Assembly: GCA_029945375.1 (NCBI GenBank)
Contig: CM057065.1
Coordinates: 1,116,001 to 1,180,000, forward strand
Direction of reading: 5' to 3'
Length of the DNA: 64,000 nucleotides
Source of the DNA: Agaricus subrufescens
Taxonomy: Eukaryota > Basidiomycota > Agaricomycetes > Agaricales > Agaricaceae
In this document: positions 35,394 to 46,246 of the stretch, piece after piece
How positions within the stretch are numbered: position 1 is the stretch's first letter
How the letters are laid out: each line of letters opens with the position of its first letter
Notes under the pieces: generated by a model
What the model was told of the DNA's origin: nothing
Databases searched by the model: none
What the model saw: the letters and a program-made list of their open reading frames with translations, nothing else
Translations under genes and position numbers: made by a program

Positions 35394-37976
35394 TTAAAAA
35401 ATCATACCATTAATAATAGTTGAAGTATCATTGAGTGGTAAAATAGCAGGGGATGGGGTATTTACTGGGATGTTGACAGTGAGAACCGGAAGGGGCAGCG
35501 TAGTAGAAGAGCTAGAAGCAATAGCAGGATCATTAGTTGTTAGTAGTTCTTCTCCGGTGCTAGCCAGTGCAAGAGCAGGGTCTATCTGTGTAGCGCTCAT
35601 TTGGGCTTGAGGAGGGTACATATTCGCTACCACAGACAAGGCACCTCAATTCGTCTGCTGGCTGCTTTGTTGCCTGGAAAAGGGCATTGGCTGTATCATT
35701 TGAGAGAGACGAGATGGTGCCTTGTCTGAGACCGAAGAGCTTTCTCTGGAAACCAGAGTCTCTTCCTGTATCTGAGCCACTTCCTGGGTCAGAGTGACCT
35801 CCCAAGTTGGAGCAACCTCCCAAGTTGGAGCAACCTCCCAAGTTAGAGCGACCTCCGGAGTTGGAGCAGTATCTGGGGTTGTGTTTTGAATGGGAGTTAT
35901 TGAATCCAAGGAGATTATGGGTATAGACTCTGGTGCTGGTTGGTGTAGTATTTCTGCCAGGTTTTGGAACATAGAGGGTGGGGGTAGAGGGGGAATTATG
36001 CTGGACAGTACCTGAGGATGAGGGAAGGGGACATGCGGAGGGTGTAGTGGATTAGTGTCAGTATCGGAGGTCTAGACTTGGTTTGGGATAGGATTGAGCT
36101 ATTTGAGACACAACTAATCGATGAAAAGAACTGAGCTACATACCTCACTAGCAGCTAGTGCCAAGACGTAGCTGGATTGTGTTCTACTGACTATCTGACG
36201 GTGAGGCTGACCACAGGGCGGTGGTGTAAGGGTAGAATCCCTCCATTCATCTGGTTTCTAGCTGCCACTGAGTATCGTTTCAAAAGTTTAGTTACAATGC
36301 TTACTTTAGTTGTCTCTTGTTTTGGTTTTACATCCACAATAGCCTTGTATTTTCCCCTACCCCATTGGTCATTGGATAGTTTTTGAATATCCAAGGGGTG
36401 TAGATTCTTCGTTCCATGGTTTTGAAGAAAACTTCCTATCCAGGTCTTGTAGTTTTCCTGCACCAGCTGCGTAACCTTCCAGTGGTTTTTGCATTTACCC
36501 AAAACAGGATAGCAGGATTCAAGCGATGCTATGATATGATTGCAGAATCTTTTGCTATTCCAGTTGTAGGTGAGGCAGAACTCCAGGTTAGTGCCCAAGA
36601 AGTTCAAAACCGTATGGAGCTTTCCTCTTATCTTGTTACATTTGCTTTTGGGAAGTAGATGGCCTCTGGAGTCAACAAGAAAAGAGCTATTACTTGGCTT
36701 TTGTTGCTTATCTTCTTTTGTTGCCATCCATTCCACACTAGTCCAAACCCTGGAAACCAATGGGTTTTTGGAGAGTGGGCTCCATTATGGGTAGGCCTAG
36801 CAGCTGCTCACCATTTTCTAGGGTTATAGTTTGGTATTCTATGGGCCTGGTAGTACCAGAACCCATAGTTGCAGGGTTAGAGGGTGCGTTTATACCGATC
36901 CTTAGTTGTAAAAGGTATGAGAAACGGTATGAGAAACAAAGGAAAAATGTTTTCGATCTAGTTGACTTACTGTAACTTTTCTGAGCCCTGTTTCAGCCAA
37001 CTGTAGTCCTGCTTCAGCTGACTATAGTCTTTTCTCAGCTCCCTATAATCCTCCTTCAACACACTGTACTTGAACAAAAGATTTCAGATTTCGTCTTCTT
37101 GATCTAGAAAAACGGAATTGTTGAAGATCTGAAGAACTTCGGATGTAGCAGTTTGAAGCACTTTGACTGTTTCATCTGAGTATTGCTTGACCTAAAAAGC
37201 ATTAGATTACCATAGCAATGAGCTTTGTTGGACAGACCTGGTCCCAAGCACTGCTCTGAACCGAAGGTGATTGGTGACATGGCTTTTTCTGGTGAATTGT
37301 TAGAAGAGAAACTAAAAAAACAGCTGAATTTACTTACTTTTTGGCGGTGAGTATAGGAATAATGATTAGATGAGCTATGGGGCTTGTGATAAGGAGTACG
37401 ATGCAGCAAAGACTGGTGAGTAGGAGAACGGGAGTGTCGAGAATGAGAGTGCTGAGAATGAGAGTGTCGAGAGTGGGACCTATGGAAGTGAGACCAATGG
37501 AAGTGGTGCTGATGAGAAGATGGAGAGCTTGAACGAGATTGAGAATGATTGCCTGTGGAGCAATAGTGGTGAGAGGAGCAAGAGCTAGAACAGGATTGAG
37601 AATAAGCACCTGCAGAGCCGCAGGACCTTGATGAGGAAACCATAATAGGTGTCACTGCTCTTGCTTTTCCTTTGTCCCTCTTTCTTTTTCTACCCCTGTT
37701 TACAGCTTCATCATTACTGGACCTGGCCAAATTCTCTTCAATAGCTTTCAGCATATCACTTCTTAGTTGAGGGAGGTAGGTCCTTATACTCTCTCCTTCG
37801 CCTAAAGGCCAGGGTACACCTATCTTTGAGGCAATCTGGGAATTGAGTCTGGTCAAAGGCCAAGGTATGTCTAGCTTTGCAGCTGTCTGAGAGTTGAGCT
37901 CATCATTAGCCCAATTGTAATTGTCTGAATTCAAAGTTTTGTTATCAGCCTGGCTAGGAGGAGGAGATGATTCCAT
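35394..37976 (-). CDS. Tnp2-element accessory protein C (Ser/His/Arg-rich)
   Basis: A spliced minus-strand gene starting MESSPPPSQADNK at 37976. The first exon has two short similar motifs (KLDIPWPLTRLNSQ and KIGVPWPLGEGES), then a basic patch (GRKRKRDKGKAR) and a long Ser/His/Arg-rich tract. A further exon gives a coiled coil (LKEDYRELRKDYSQLKQDY), but an in-frame TGA at 37084-37086 interrupts it. The exon at about 36,760-36,191 encodes a Trp/Cys-containing globular segment (GKLHTVLNFLGTNLEFC, LGKCKNHWKVTQLVQENYKTW). The last part (35,972-35,650) is a VAPTWE-type repeat. I cannot name the family. The stop suggests decay, so this may be a pseudogene. Exon borders are uncertain. Confidence 0.5.
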
Positions 37977-38255
37977 AACGTCAATACGATCAGCAGAGAG
38001 GAAAATGAGACAAAAGGGTAGTGAGCAGGCAATGGGCAGCTATCTGTCTTATATAGAGATGGGGGCTTAGAGAAAGCTTACGGAAAAGAAGGTCCATAGA
38101 TTTGCAAAATAGAAAGAAACATCATTGGTACATAGAAGCAAATACAGTTTGGTATAAGTCTATTGAAAAATGAGTTGAAAGTAGATAGAAACAATCCAAA
38201 ACACATACTGGATAATTAAGAAAAGATTCTTACAGGGGGTGGCGCCAAAATCTTA

Positions 38256-39958
38256 CTACAGGATAATCGGATCTAGTACAGCAAACTCCAGATGAAGAAT
38301 TTCTTCCAGCGTGCTATAAAGATCAGCTCCCATTTTAGCTCTATTTTTTTTTTCCAAAGTATGCAATTGATGGTCTAGACAATCCATAGAGGATGTATAC
38401 TCCTTCTCTGTCTTGAAGTCATTGTCAATGAAACAAAACAAACCCCCTGATGAAAAAAAACATAAGGGATGCCCTTCTGTCTTCTTTCCTGATCGGTATG
38501 TTGCTATGCCAAAGGAAGGTGGAGGGTATAAGGATCAATGAACCGTGGGGAAAAGGAATGATTAGCTGCAGGTCATGTAGAACCAAATGGCCCCCTTGCT
38601 CTGGATCGAAATGTCCTAGGGCAATGACTGCACACCAACCAAATGCTAAGTTCATCATATCTCTATGAGGAACAGTGAATGTGCAAGGAGGAAGGTTTTC
38701 TGCATGACTAGCAAAGCTTAGGGGCTGGGGTGCTACCATTTTCTGGTTTGGGTTATTGAATTCAATATGGGAATAGTTGGGGTGTTCACGGAGCTTGATC
38801 ATACATATAGTGTTTATAATATTGGTATAGTCTTGGAGCAAAAAGATCAAAGGAGGCTGAATCAAAAGCTTTGAATAAGTAAGCATTACTAGTAACAAAG
38901 GTACTCGCCTTCAGCAAAACCCCAAATATCACTTTTAAGCCTCCATCTTCTCTTGGACTGCCAGTAGATTAGCTTTTCTTCCTTCTTAGTAAGCTGGAGG
39001 TTGTGGATTTTCTTATCACCAGGAGTGAAGGTTATTCCTGTGCCAATGGTAGTGTATCCCCCTCGTCTATGGAAGTGGTTCCGGCTAGGGAGTCGGGCTA
39101 TTCTCTGCTGGTCCTCCTCCATTAGATCATAAAGCTTCATACACCGGCTAGACCAGGTTGGCTCTATAGGCTGCCCAGCAAGGGCAGCAAATATCCTGTC
39201 ATCTGCATCAACCAGAACTGCTGGATCAATGCCTAAAACATTTTCTTTAGCAAAAGCTTGAGTGGTATAAATGACACTCACCATCCCAGGAAACAATTCT
39301 ATAACCCATCTCCTTCAGCCCACCCAACACGTCACTAGCTAGAGTGGGGGAAGTTCCATCATACGCTCTCCTAAGTTTTTTCATCATTCTGTCCAGCTTG
39401 GGCTCCATTTTCTCCATGCGTGGTCTGTAGCCACCCAGCTAGGTACCCTCCACCAATTCTCTAGCCATGCTCAGGTCTATTCTTGTACTCAAAACCAAAC
39501 TCAATATCTTTTTACAAACTTGTGGTAGAGCCTGCCAGCCATTCTCCTTCCTATACTTCCTCTTTTTCTCCTCCTCATGTCGTCGGCAACCCAAATTCTT
39601 GGGGGGCTTAGGCAGTTTAAGGATAGCCTCTTTCACCCTCAACCCAGCCTTCAGCTTTTTTTTCCTCTCCTGCCGTCTTTGGTTGGCAGACTTTGTAAGG
39701 CCGGTCTCTCCTCTCTAGATCTCCCTGAGCTATATCCACCCCTCCAGCTTCTACCACCGGCCCATACATCTCTCTAGCAGCAGAGGCAATTTCATCCCCT
39801 CCTCCCTCACTGCTCCCATCCTCCTTATCAGAAAATCCATCTAGGGATGTATCGTTGTCCACCTCTCCATCTGAATAATCCTTTTCCCACTCTAGGTCTT
39901 CTTGATCACCTTCTGCACACATGGCCTCACCAATAAGTGAGCCTATGCTGCTAGACAA
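38256..39958 (-). pseudogene. TET/JBP-family 2-oxoglutarate/Fe(II) dioxygenase, decayed
   Basis: The family oxidises 5-methylcytosine (TET) or thymine (JBP) in DNA. The gene reads leftward from an acidic N-terminus (MSSSIGSLIGEAM at 39958) and a basic Lys/Arg region. The next part is FAALAGQPIEPTW and FHRRGGYTTIGTGITFTPG, the pre-core typical of fungal members. The core exon (about 38,800-38,460) shows the iron-binding His-x-Asp in VPHRDMMNLAFGWC, then FDPEQGGHLVLHDL, the distal His in LIPSTFLWHSN and a following Arg for 2-oxoglutarate. The C-terminal GGLF..FIDNDFKTEKEY lies in another frame: the run of eight T's after ATG (38,453-38,460) appears one base too long. A TAG also interrupts the frame near 39,439. 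Catalytic residues are present but this copy looks inactive unless these are sequence errors. Confidence 0.8.
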
Positions 39959-41259
39959 TATGCCTGTAACTAAAACTGTGAGGGGACGGCTGCTCTGATA
40001 GAAAATTAGTTGGTGAGCACAACAGAAAGCAAGGGCTGACTTACAGATAGGCTATCAGTGCCCATAGGTCTTTGGCTCTGGCCCAGAAAGCCCATTGCAA
40101 CTCCAGTTGCTTTGCCAGAGCTGCTTGGCTGATTGGGCGTGTATCACACTATATATCAGTTGCACAGATAACAAAACCAAATGGGTGGGGGATAAGAGTA
40201 TCACTTGAATCACGCCCACCCCAGTTGGCCTGGAGGGTGTAGCAGAGGCAGTGATGGAGAGAGGGAGGGAGAAAGAGTGTGTCGTGTCACTGTTTGGAAT
40301 GGCACGTGATTTTGTGGCATCAACAGAGGCATATGTGATCGACTCCAGTAGAACAGCCCAGAGCTTTGCAATATCATCACCTGAGAGCAAGGATTGACTG
40401 GAGTAGGTGAGCAGTAGATATTCAGAGTGGGAGAAAGTTGCCAGCTGTGCCACAAAAGCTGTGCCAGCAGTGGTGGTAGGCTACCCTCTCTGTGCATCCT
40501 TTCACCAAGCCTTTCCCTGGATCATGTCTCCCCTCCCCTCAAATTTTTGTGTCAAGCACCATATCACTTTCTCGTTATAAGCCATCATTCATATTGCAAT
40601 TGAGCAGGCTGCATAGGAGGCAACGTAGCAGGACATGGGAGGAGTACCTGTTGACTAGGATGACAGGGGTGAGCTGGGTGAATCAGCGGCAAAAAACAAC
40701 ACCACTTACAGCGCTATCATCTAGAGCCATTGCTGCTAAGTTGGCAGCACTTTGCTGAGGGCAAGATGTAGAAAGAAAATGCCCTGCAATCACTGAGGGC
40801 ACACACTGTTCTTATCTTTGAGGTTGGTGCAGGCGGAAAGGGTGAAGACAGGGAGGTTTGGCAGTGTGCCATGGGAATCATTATGATACAGGTAGGGGAA
40901 GGACAGATGGGTTTGTAAAGGGAGGGAGTAGCTTGAGGGTGATGAGCAAAGGAAGAGGGCACAGGAGGGTTGTCACAGGATAGCCGTTGTCATCATCGTA
41001 AACAAAAACAGCAACACTTTGCCGACAGCGAGTGTAGGAGTATCAGCAAAGCCTTTTCGGTGTGCTTGCCCACCAACCATAGACCTCGGATTGTCTTCAT
41101 CCCCATCCCTCTCCCTCTCCCCTCTCTGTACTGGCACCCATTCCTATGCTTGCCTTTGGGCCTAACCATCATCTCCAATGCTAGACTGTGTCAGAGTCAA
41201 ACTTGAGGCTGTGCTTTCATCCTGTCACTCTGAACTTGCACTTGCACCCCCACCTCATT
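39959..41259. other. No assigned gene; possible further captured fragment
   Basis: Mostly without a recognisable gene. A minus-strand stretch at about 40,453-40,205 (LATFSHSEYLLLTYSSQSLL, DIAKLWAVLLESITYAS) looks protein-like, with conserved-looking hydrophobic spacing, and ends at a plausible splice site. It could be a piece of another host gene, but I cannot name it. Confidence 0.35.
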
Positions 41260-42200
41260 GAAATAGATCCCTGTTTCCCTTGTTCCCCGGCAGAATTGGC
41301 ATGGCTTTTCTACGCCCAGTATGCTCTACACTCGGATGACAGTACCCTTGTCGGAAGAAGTTGCAAGCAGAGTATCAGTTGAATTGATTGACAGGAAGGA
41401 GATAGGTGCTTTGCAGGCTTGAATTATGTTTGCGACTGTTAGGGAACACGCTGAGAAAAGAAGTACATTGCCAGATTGGTGCCATGAGTTTGCAGACAAC
41501 GCCGAGGTAGCGGTATGGGAAGATAGGTTGGAGGGTGCTGCCTTTGGAGAATCGGAGCCAGTTGTGGAGGAAGCACCAGAATTGGCAGTGGCAGGCGCCA
41601 ATGGGAATGTTGGAGAGGGTGCAAGTGATAGATAGGCAAGGTAAAAATTGGAAGTAGAGGGGGGGAGGGCGCATGTAGCTATTCAGAAGTGTCAGTGGGT
41701 ATTGTGGAGTGAAAGAGTGAATGATGCACCTTCTGGGTTTGGGGTCGTCTTGATGACACGTAGCAGCCACATGTTTGAAACGCTGTGTGCATATATCTCC
41801 GTCTCTAGCACAATGACTGGCATTTTACGGTTCAGCTTTGCAGCTAATATTGATGAGGGGAAGAGCAGCCCGTATATCATTGACTGGCACTACACAGGGA
41901 TGAGTATACACAGTTTTTGAAAGTGCGAGGGATGAACTTCTGCATTGATGATTTGGGGCCTTCTTGGACTAGACTGGGGTTGGTCAACAGTGCCGATCAA
42001 GGCAATGAAAGATGCGCAGAGGAGCGTTCCTATGATTCTCTGTGTGCCGTTGTCTGGGAATATACATTCAGATGGCTGGCACAGGTCCTAGTGCAGATAG
42101 AATTAACTCATGATATACACCCAAGCAAAAGGATCGTAATTAGTGATGCTACAACCCTTCCTTGTGCCAATGGAGATACAGCTAGATGTGGCAGTGAGTA
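41260..42200 (-). pseudogene. ATG18: Captured fragment of ATG18/PROPPIN autophagy gene
   Basis: ATG18 is a seven-bladed WD40 propeller that binds PI3P on autophagic membranes. Pieces are readable in changing minus-strand frames: GTRKGCSITNYDPF (about 42,165-42,125), SSILAAKLNRKMPVIVLE and SNMWLLRVIKTTPNPEG (41,860-41,720), then CKAPISFLSINSTDTLLAT and SDKGTVIRV (41,430-41,330). Next comes what should be the lipid-binding FRRG motif, here FCRG after an in-frame stop. Several frameshifts and stops show it is not functional. The 3' third (remaining blades) was not found. It sits inside the Tnp2 element between accessory genes, so it is most likely host DNA picked up by the transposon. Confidence 0.82.
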
Positions 42201-42352
42201 ACAGCCAGGTCAATTGAATGGGTGCAGCATTTTTGCAGAAGCTTTATAAAGAGGGAGCCCATACGCTCTGCAAATTGCTCCCCCTCAATGCCAGCTGTGG
42301 AGACCTGCTGCAAAAATTCTTGTGTATTGGTCAGTTTGTGCCTTAAGGTCTA

Positions 42353-42709
42353 TCACAAGAGAGTAAATGCCCTGTCTAGTTTATTGCCAACAAGAATCTT
42401 AACCACAGAGCTGGGGACATAGGTCTCTAGTTTGCTGTACCAACGCAATAGAGCCTCAAATGTCTTGCGATTCGAGACACCGTGGACTAAAGAATTGACG
42501 ATGTCAACTTCAGAGGTGCAAGACACGTGTTTTATAACGCATACCAAGTATGATTCCTTGAGTGCCACGGTAGTATGACGAGGTGGTTGTTCTAAACTGC
42601 TCCTAACCAGCAGTATCTTTGGAGAAGCCTCAGAATTGTATACTGCGATAGGATAGAAAGGAAGACTCACCCAGATACTCAACTCGACCCTCTTCCCCTT
42701 CACCTCCAT
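42353..42709 (-). pseudogene. Captured fragment of a Rab18-like small GTPase gene
   Basis: Reads leftward as MEVKGKRVELSIW (switch region before the DTAG motif), a splice donor GTGAGT, then FRTTTSSYYRGTQGIIL in another frame, a second donor GTATGC, and finally GVSNRKTFEALLRWYS and SVVKILVGNKLDRAF (the NKxD guanine-binding motif). Splice sites are still visible, so the piece was copied from genomic DNA, not from a spliced RNA. The P-loop exon and the C-terminal prenylation end are missing, so it is only a fragment. It lies directly upstream of the ATG18 fragment on the same strand. Confidence 0.8.
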
Positions 42710-43049
42710 CCTATGAACCTAAAGAATTTTTGACACTGTCATGAGTTGTTCTTTCAGCGACTCTGAAGCACTCTCATTTCCAGGAAGCCACTGGTTGTCC
42801 GAGAATCAAAGCAACGGACTCGGCTTTCCCACAGAAGAATTCCCAATAAGAAGTAACCCAACATTCATAGACTGTGACGCTGGGGTTATTGGGGGCATGC
42901 TGGATGTAGCAGACAAGTAATGCGGAGCAAGGCAGCATACTGTTGGTTGGAGGTAGGTGCCAGATCACATCTGGAAATGGAAATCATTCGGAATCGCTTG
43001 AAAGCGATCCACGAAACACGTGGTCAGCTCCAAGAAATTAGCAGCTTCA

Positions 43050-43437
43050 GCTAGGACGGTTGCGCATGCTAACAATCATTAGCTAACAGAGTGTCTGATA
43101 TAACTCAAAGACCTACCAGTACTGGCCAGCCAGAGAACCATAGCTTCCTCTCCCCCCATCTATTCCACACACTCTGTCAATATATTCCCAAGGTTGACTT
43201 GATCAACACTAGCCAGACCATCGTCATCCACTAAACCCAGTGTTGCCCCAACCAGCAGCCTCTCATCCATAAAATATGCATCTAGCCTCTTCCACTCCTC
43301 TTTTGTCCACATCCTCTCTCCTGTAAGCTGATCATAATGTGTTTCCCAGGAGTCATTAGCACTTTGGGGGCCAGCCTGAGTCCCAAAAAGAGAAAGGGTG
43401 AATTCTGATTCAGTAGAGGGGTTTTGGAGGGATTAGG
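43050..43437 (-). pseudogene. Tnp2-element accessory gene D, 3' part
   Basis: The reverse strand reads NDSWETHYDQLTGERMWTKE followed by EWKRLDAYFMDERLLVGA and VNLGNILTECVE, then an in-frame TAG before GGEEAMVLWLASTG and a splice donor. This Trp/Glu-rich segment continues gene D (51690-52635), from which it was separated by the Ty3 insertion at 43443. The family is not recognised; in position it resembles a transposon accessory protein. Confidence 0.55.
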
Positions 43438-43442
43438 AGGAC

Positions 43443-44045
43443 TGTTATGATTATGAACAATGTTTTCTTTTACGGAAATGATTACTTATGTAATCGTTTC
43501 AATTATGCCTTTCTATTCTTGTACTTATATTTCGCTTCTTTGATTTTGATATTTCTGTACTGTCTTCTGTGCCTTGATTATGAATGAACTCTATATAAAT
43601 AGTTAAGAAGTCCTATATATAGATAGAAAAACTTCTATCTAGATATCTTTAGTTTCATTAAGCTTCTATCTCGGTCCCGAGTCATGCTTCTTGCCCTGAG
43701 GATCATTTATTAGGGATAGAGCTTCTTAGGATCAAAGTTATTAATAGATAGAGTCATGTAGTATATAAGACGTCGACTTGGCCATGTAGAAACTCCCCAA
43801 CGTTTCTACTTGGTTAGGTGGAGACTCGAATATAGAGCCTTTTCTCTAACTAAAGCCTAGAAGTGAATTAAGCCTTAATTGCTTTAAATATCTTTGATAT
43901 CGCTCTCTAGCTCTAGTTGCTTTGCGTATTCGGGTTACTCTGAGATATTGATCATCGAAGAGGATCCTTTGTTACGCTTAGGTAATCTGAGCATTTCCTA
44001 CGACGTAACGCCCTAGCTTAGGACCGGGCCGGGGTCACTATAACA
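43443..44045 (+). repeat. 5' LTR
   Basis: 603 bp, TGTTATGATT...ACTATAACA, nearly identical to the 3' LTR. It contains a TATA-like box at about 43762-43769 and the word AACGTTTCTACTT at 43799-43811 that is complementary to the primer-binding region just downstream of the LTR. Confidence 0.95.
43762..43769 (+). promoter_or_regulatory. Probable LTR TATA box
   Basis: TATATAAG lies about 36 bases before 43799, where the 5' end of the transcript would need to be if the element is self-primed. The same box occurs in the 3' LTR near 51,394. Confidence 0.5.
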
Positions 44046-44047
44046 TT

Positions 44048-44060
44048 AAGTAGAAACGTT
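44048..44060 (+). promoter_or_regulatory. Primer-binding site of self-priming type
   Basis: AAGTAGAAACGTT starts two bases after the 5' LTR. It is a perfect 13-base reverse complement of 43799-43811 inside the LTR. I saw no obvious tRNA-type TGG start here. This matches the Tf1/sushi mode, in which the 5' end of the RNA folds back to prime reverse transcription. Confidence 0.65.
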
Positions 44061-45085
44061 CCTCTTCCGTGATCTGGAAAGAGTAGTCAACTCGCCGAGA
44101 TACCCATCGAGTGCTCATAATACTAGTTGAACTTGGGTTACCAAAGATAACACTAGACTGTCCAATAAACTACTAGTTGTTGTCCTAGGAAAAGGATCAA
44201 CTGACACTGGTAACTAGTGGATTAGTTACAGATTGCCTCTACCAATCAGAGCAGATTCCGTGCTCAATAAATAATCTGGAAGCTTCAAGGAGCTAAGAAG
44301 GATTATATCCAACTAAATCCTTGGGTAGAGTTCTTATCAACAAGAGAATAAACTTGTTGAAGTCAGTAAAGACTATAAAACTTGACCAATAGAGGGTCTG
44401 TACTCAAAAGAGTCTGTAAAGACTAAACTACAAACAAATCAATACCAAGACTGTGGTCTGGTATTGACATAGGTCTAACACTACGGCATCTACTACTGAT
44501 ATTATATTCGAAAGTAAGAAACAGGGTAAAACAGTTTGGAAAGACAAAGGAGAAAGTGACTGGTACTATCTTGACCAAGAAAAGGGACAGTATTTTTATC
44601 TATCGAAAGAAGATAACAAGGAAGTACAAACAGAATACACTGAACATCTCTTCAGAGGGCTACCAAGAATCGACACAACCTTTGAAAAGGAAGAAGATAA
44701 GAAAGATTCTGGAGGAATCACCTTTGGAGAAGCAATCAGACAACTTAGAGAAGAATTCTCTGCCAAATCTATTCAATCAAATAAAGAACAAGAGAGATTT
44801 GATCAGCAAATTGAAAGGGCAACTGGTCAAGAAGGAAATAGAGGAGAGAATTATTTCAGCACAAATCCAGACCCAAGAGCAGAATATTCAAGACATAGAG
44901 CAACTGATAAATCTGGAGCTCACAGCCCGAACCACCCAATCTCACAAAGAAGAAGCCCAACAAGAAGCAGATCCCCCTCTATCCCCAGGAACTCGCCACC
45001 GCCGCCGCAGAACCCGCAAAACCCACCAAGCCCAAATCCACCAAGCTCACCAAGCTCCCCAGGATCACCAAACAACCCAGGAGGA

Positions 45086-46246
45086 ATGGCACAACCCCCA
45101 TCACCCCATGGACCAGCCCAACCAGGAGCACTCCCACCAGGCCTCAAATTCCAAAAGCCACCAAAATACTATGGAGACCCAAAACAATACAGATCATGGT
45201 TTGCAGCAGTCAAACTCCACTTTGACTCACTCGGAGTTACAGACGACATCCACAAAATCAGATTTGTCCTCTCACTCCTCGACGGTGCAACAGCAGACTG
45301 GAGACTTGACTACCTCAACACTCATCCCAACTACAATGCATGGGCAGACTTTGAGAATGCCCTTGAACAAGCTTTTGCTCCCACCCTACAAAAATACGAA
45401 GCAGAACAGAGACTACGCAATATATGGCAGTCTGGACGAAATATCGCCGCCTATATTTCCGCCTTCTCAGTCCTCTCATCACAAGCAGGATTACCGGACA
45501 ACCCAACGCTACAAGCTTACTTTGCAGAAGGACTTGACCCCGATATTAGAATTGAAGCAATCAGAAAAGACCCACAAACAATCCAAGACTGGAAAACAGC
45601 AGCAAGAAACGCAGCCAGAATCATTGAAGCACAAAGAAAAGTCTCAAGATCGTATAGATTGATCCCAAGACATAAGAAGTCCAAAAACGCTAAAGGGAAA
45701 AGAGAAAACCCAATATATGCTAACATCTACAATGAACCAGTTGTTAAACCAACCAGAAACAAATGGGACATGGATGTTGACAACATCTACTACCAACTCA
45801 ACAACCTCGGATTCACAGACAGTGACAGTGAATCAGGACCTGAGCCTGATGAGACCACAGAGTCCTCCGATGAAGAAATCAACCTTGTTAGACAAAGAAG
45901 CTCATCCAAGCAAGCAGTACAAGATTTCATCAATACTGTTCTCACAGAAGAGCAACGAGCAGCTCTTAGAAGAGGCGAATGCTTTTTCTGCCACAAGAAA
46001 GGACACTGGGTCAGAGACTGTAAACAAAGGAAGTTATATGTTAAGCGAGAAGGAAAAGCAAGAATGGACAAAACTCAGCGACCAAATAGAAACAAGAAGG
46101 ATGGAAACAGGAAACCCACTACTAAAGGGACTTGGAAGAAAAAGAAACCAGAACCAGTAGATCCTATGGCTATGGTTTACAATATCGAAGAAGAAGATAA
46201 TGATGATGAGAAATTTGAAGAATTCTCAGCTGAAGAAAATTTTTGA
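45086..46246 (+). CDS. gag: Retrotransposon Gag
   Basis: The structural protein of the particle. It begins in a Pro-rich stretch, then the capsid-like region (PPKYYGDPKQYRSWFAAVKL, DGATADWRLDYL, YISAFSVLSSQAGL, YFAEGLDPDIR) and a CCHC zinc knuckle (CFFCHKKGHWVRDC). The C-terminus is acidic. An overlapping frame from 44556 to 45662 has a coiled-coil-like N-terminal half (44,556-45,000) and could be the real N-terminal part of Gag before a frameshift, or a separate upstream frame; its later half over gag is low-complexity and likely a shadow. The stop overlaps the pol frame at a slippery site. Confidence 0.88.
   Translation: MAQPPSPHGPAQPGALPPGLKFQKPPKYYGDPKQYRSWFAAVKLHFDSLGVTDDIHKIRFVLSLLDGATADWRLDYLNTHPNYNAWADFENALEQAFAPTLQKYEAEQRLRNIWQSGRNIAAYISAFSVLSSQAGLPDNPTLQAYFAEGLDPDIRIEAIRKDPQTIQDWKTAARNAARIIEAQRKVSRSYRLIPRHKKSKNAKGKRENPIYANIYNEPVVKPTRNKWDMDVDNIYYQLNNLGFTDSDSESGPEPDETTESSDEEINLVRQRSSSKQAVQDFINTVLTEEQRAALRRGECFFCHKKGHWVRDCKQRKLYVKREGKARMDKTQRPNRNKKDGNRKPTTKGTWKKKKPEPVDPMAMVYNIEEEDNDDEKFEEFSAEENF
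46237..46243 (+). promoter_or_regulatory. Probable -1 ribosomal frameshift site
   Basis: The gag frame reads A-AAT-TTT-TGA at its end, a canonical X-XXY-YYZ slippery heptamer immediately before the stop. Slipping back one base continues into TTG-AAT-AGC of the pol frame, which is open from this point. This would give a Gag-Pol fusion. Confidence 0.6.

Noticed and set aside
44556..45662. Separate gene overlapping gag
   Set aside because: Its first half may be an upstream part of Gag, but the second half is Gln/His/Thr-rich shadow translation of the gag frame, so I did not list it as a protein of its own.
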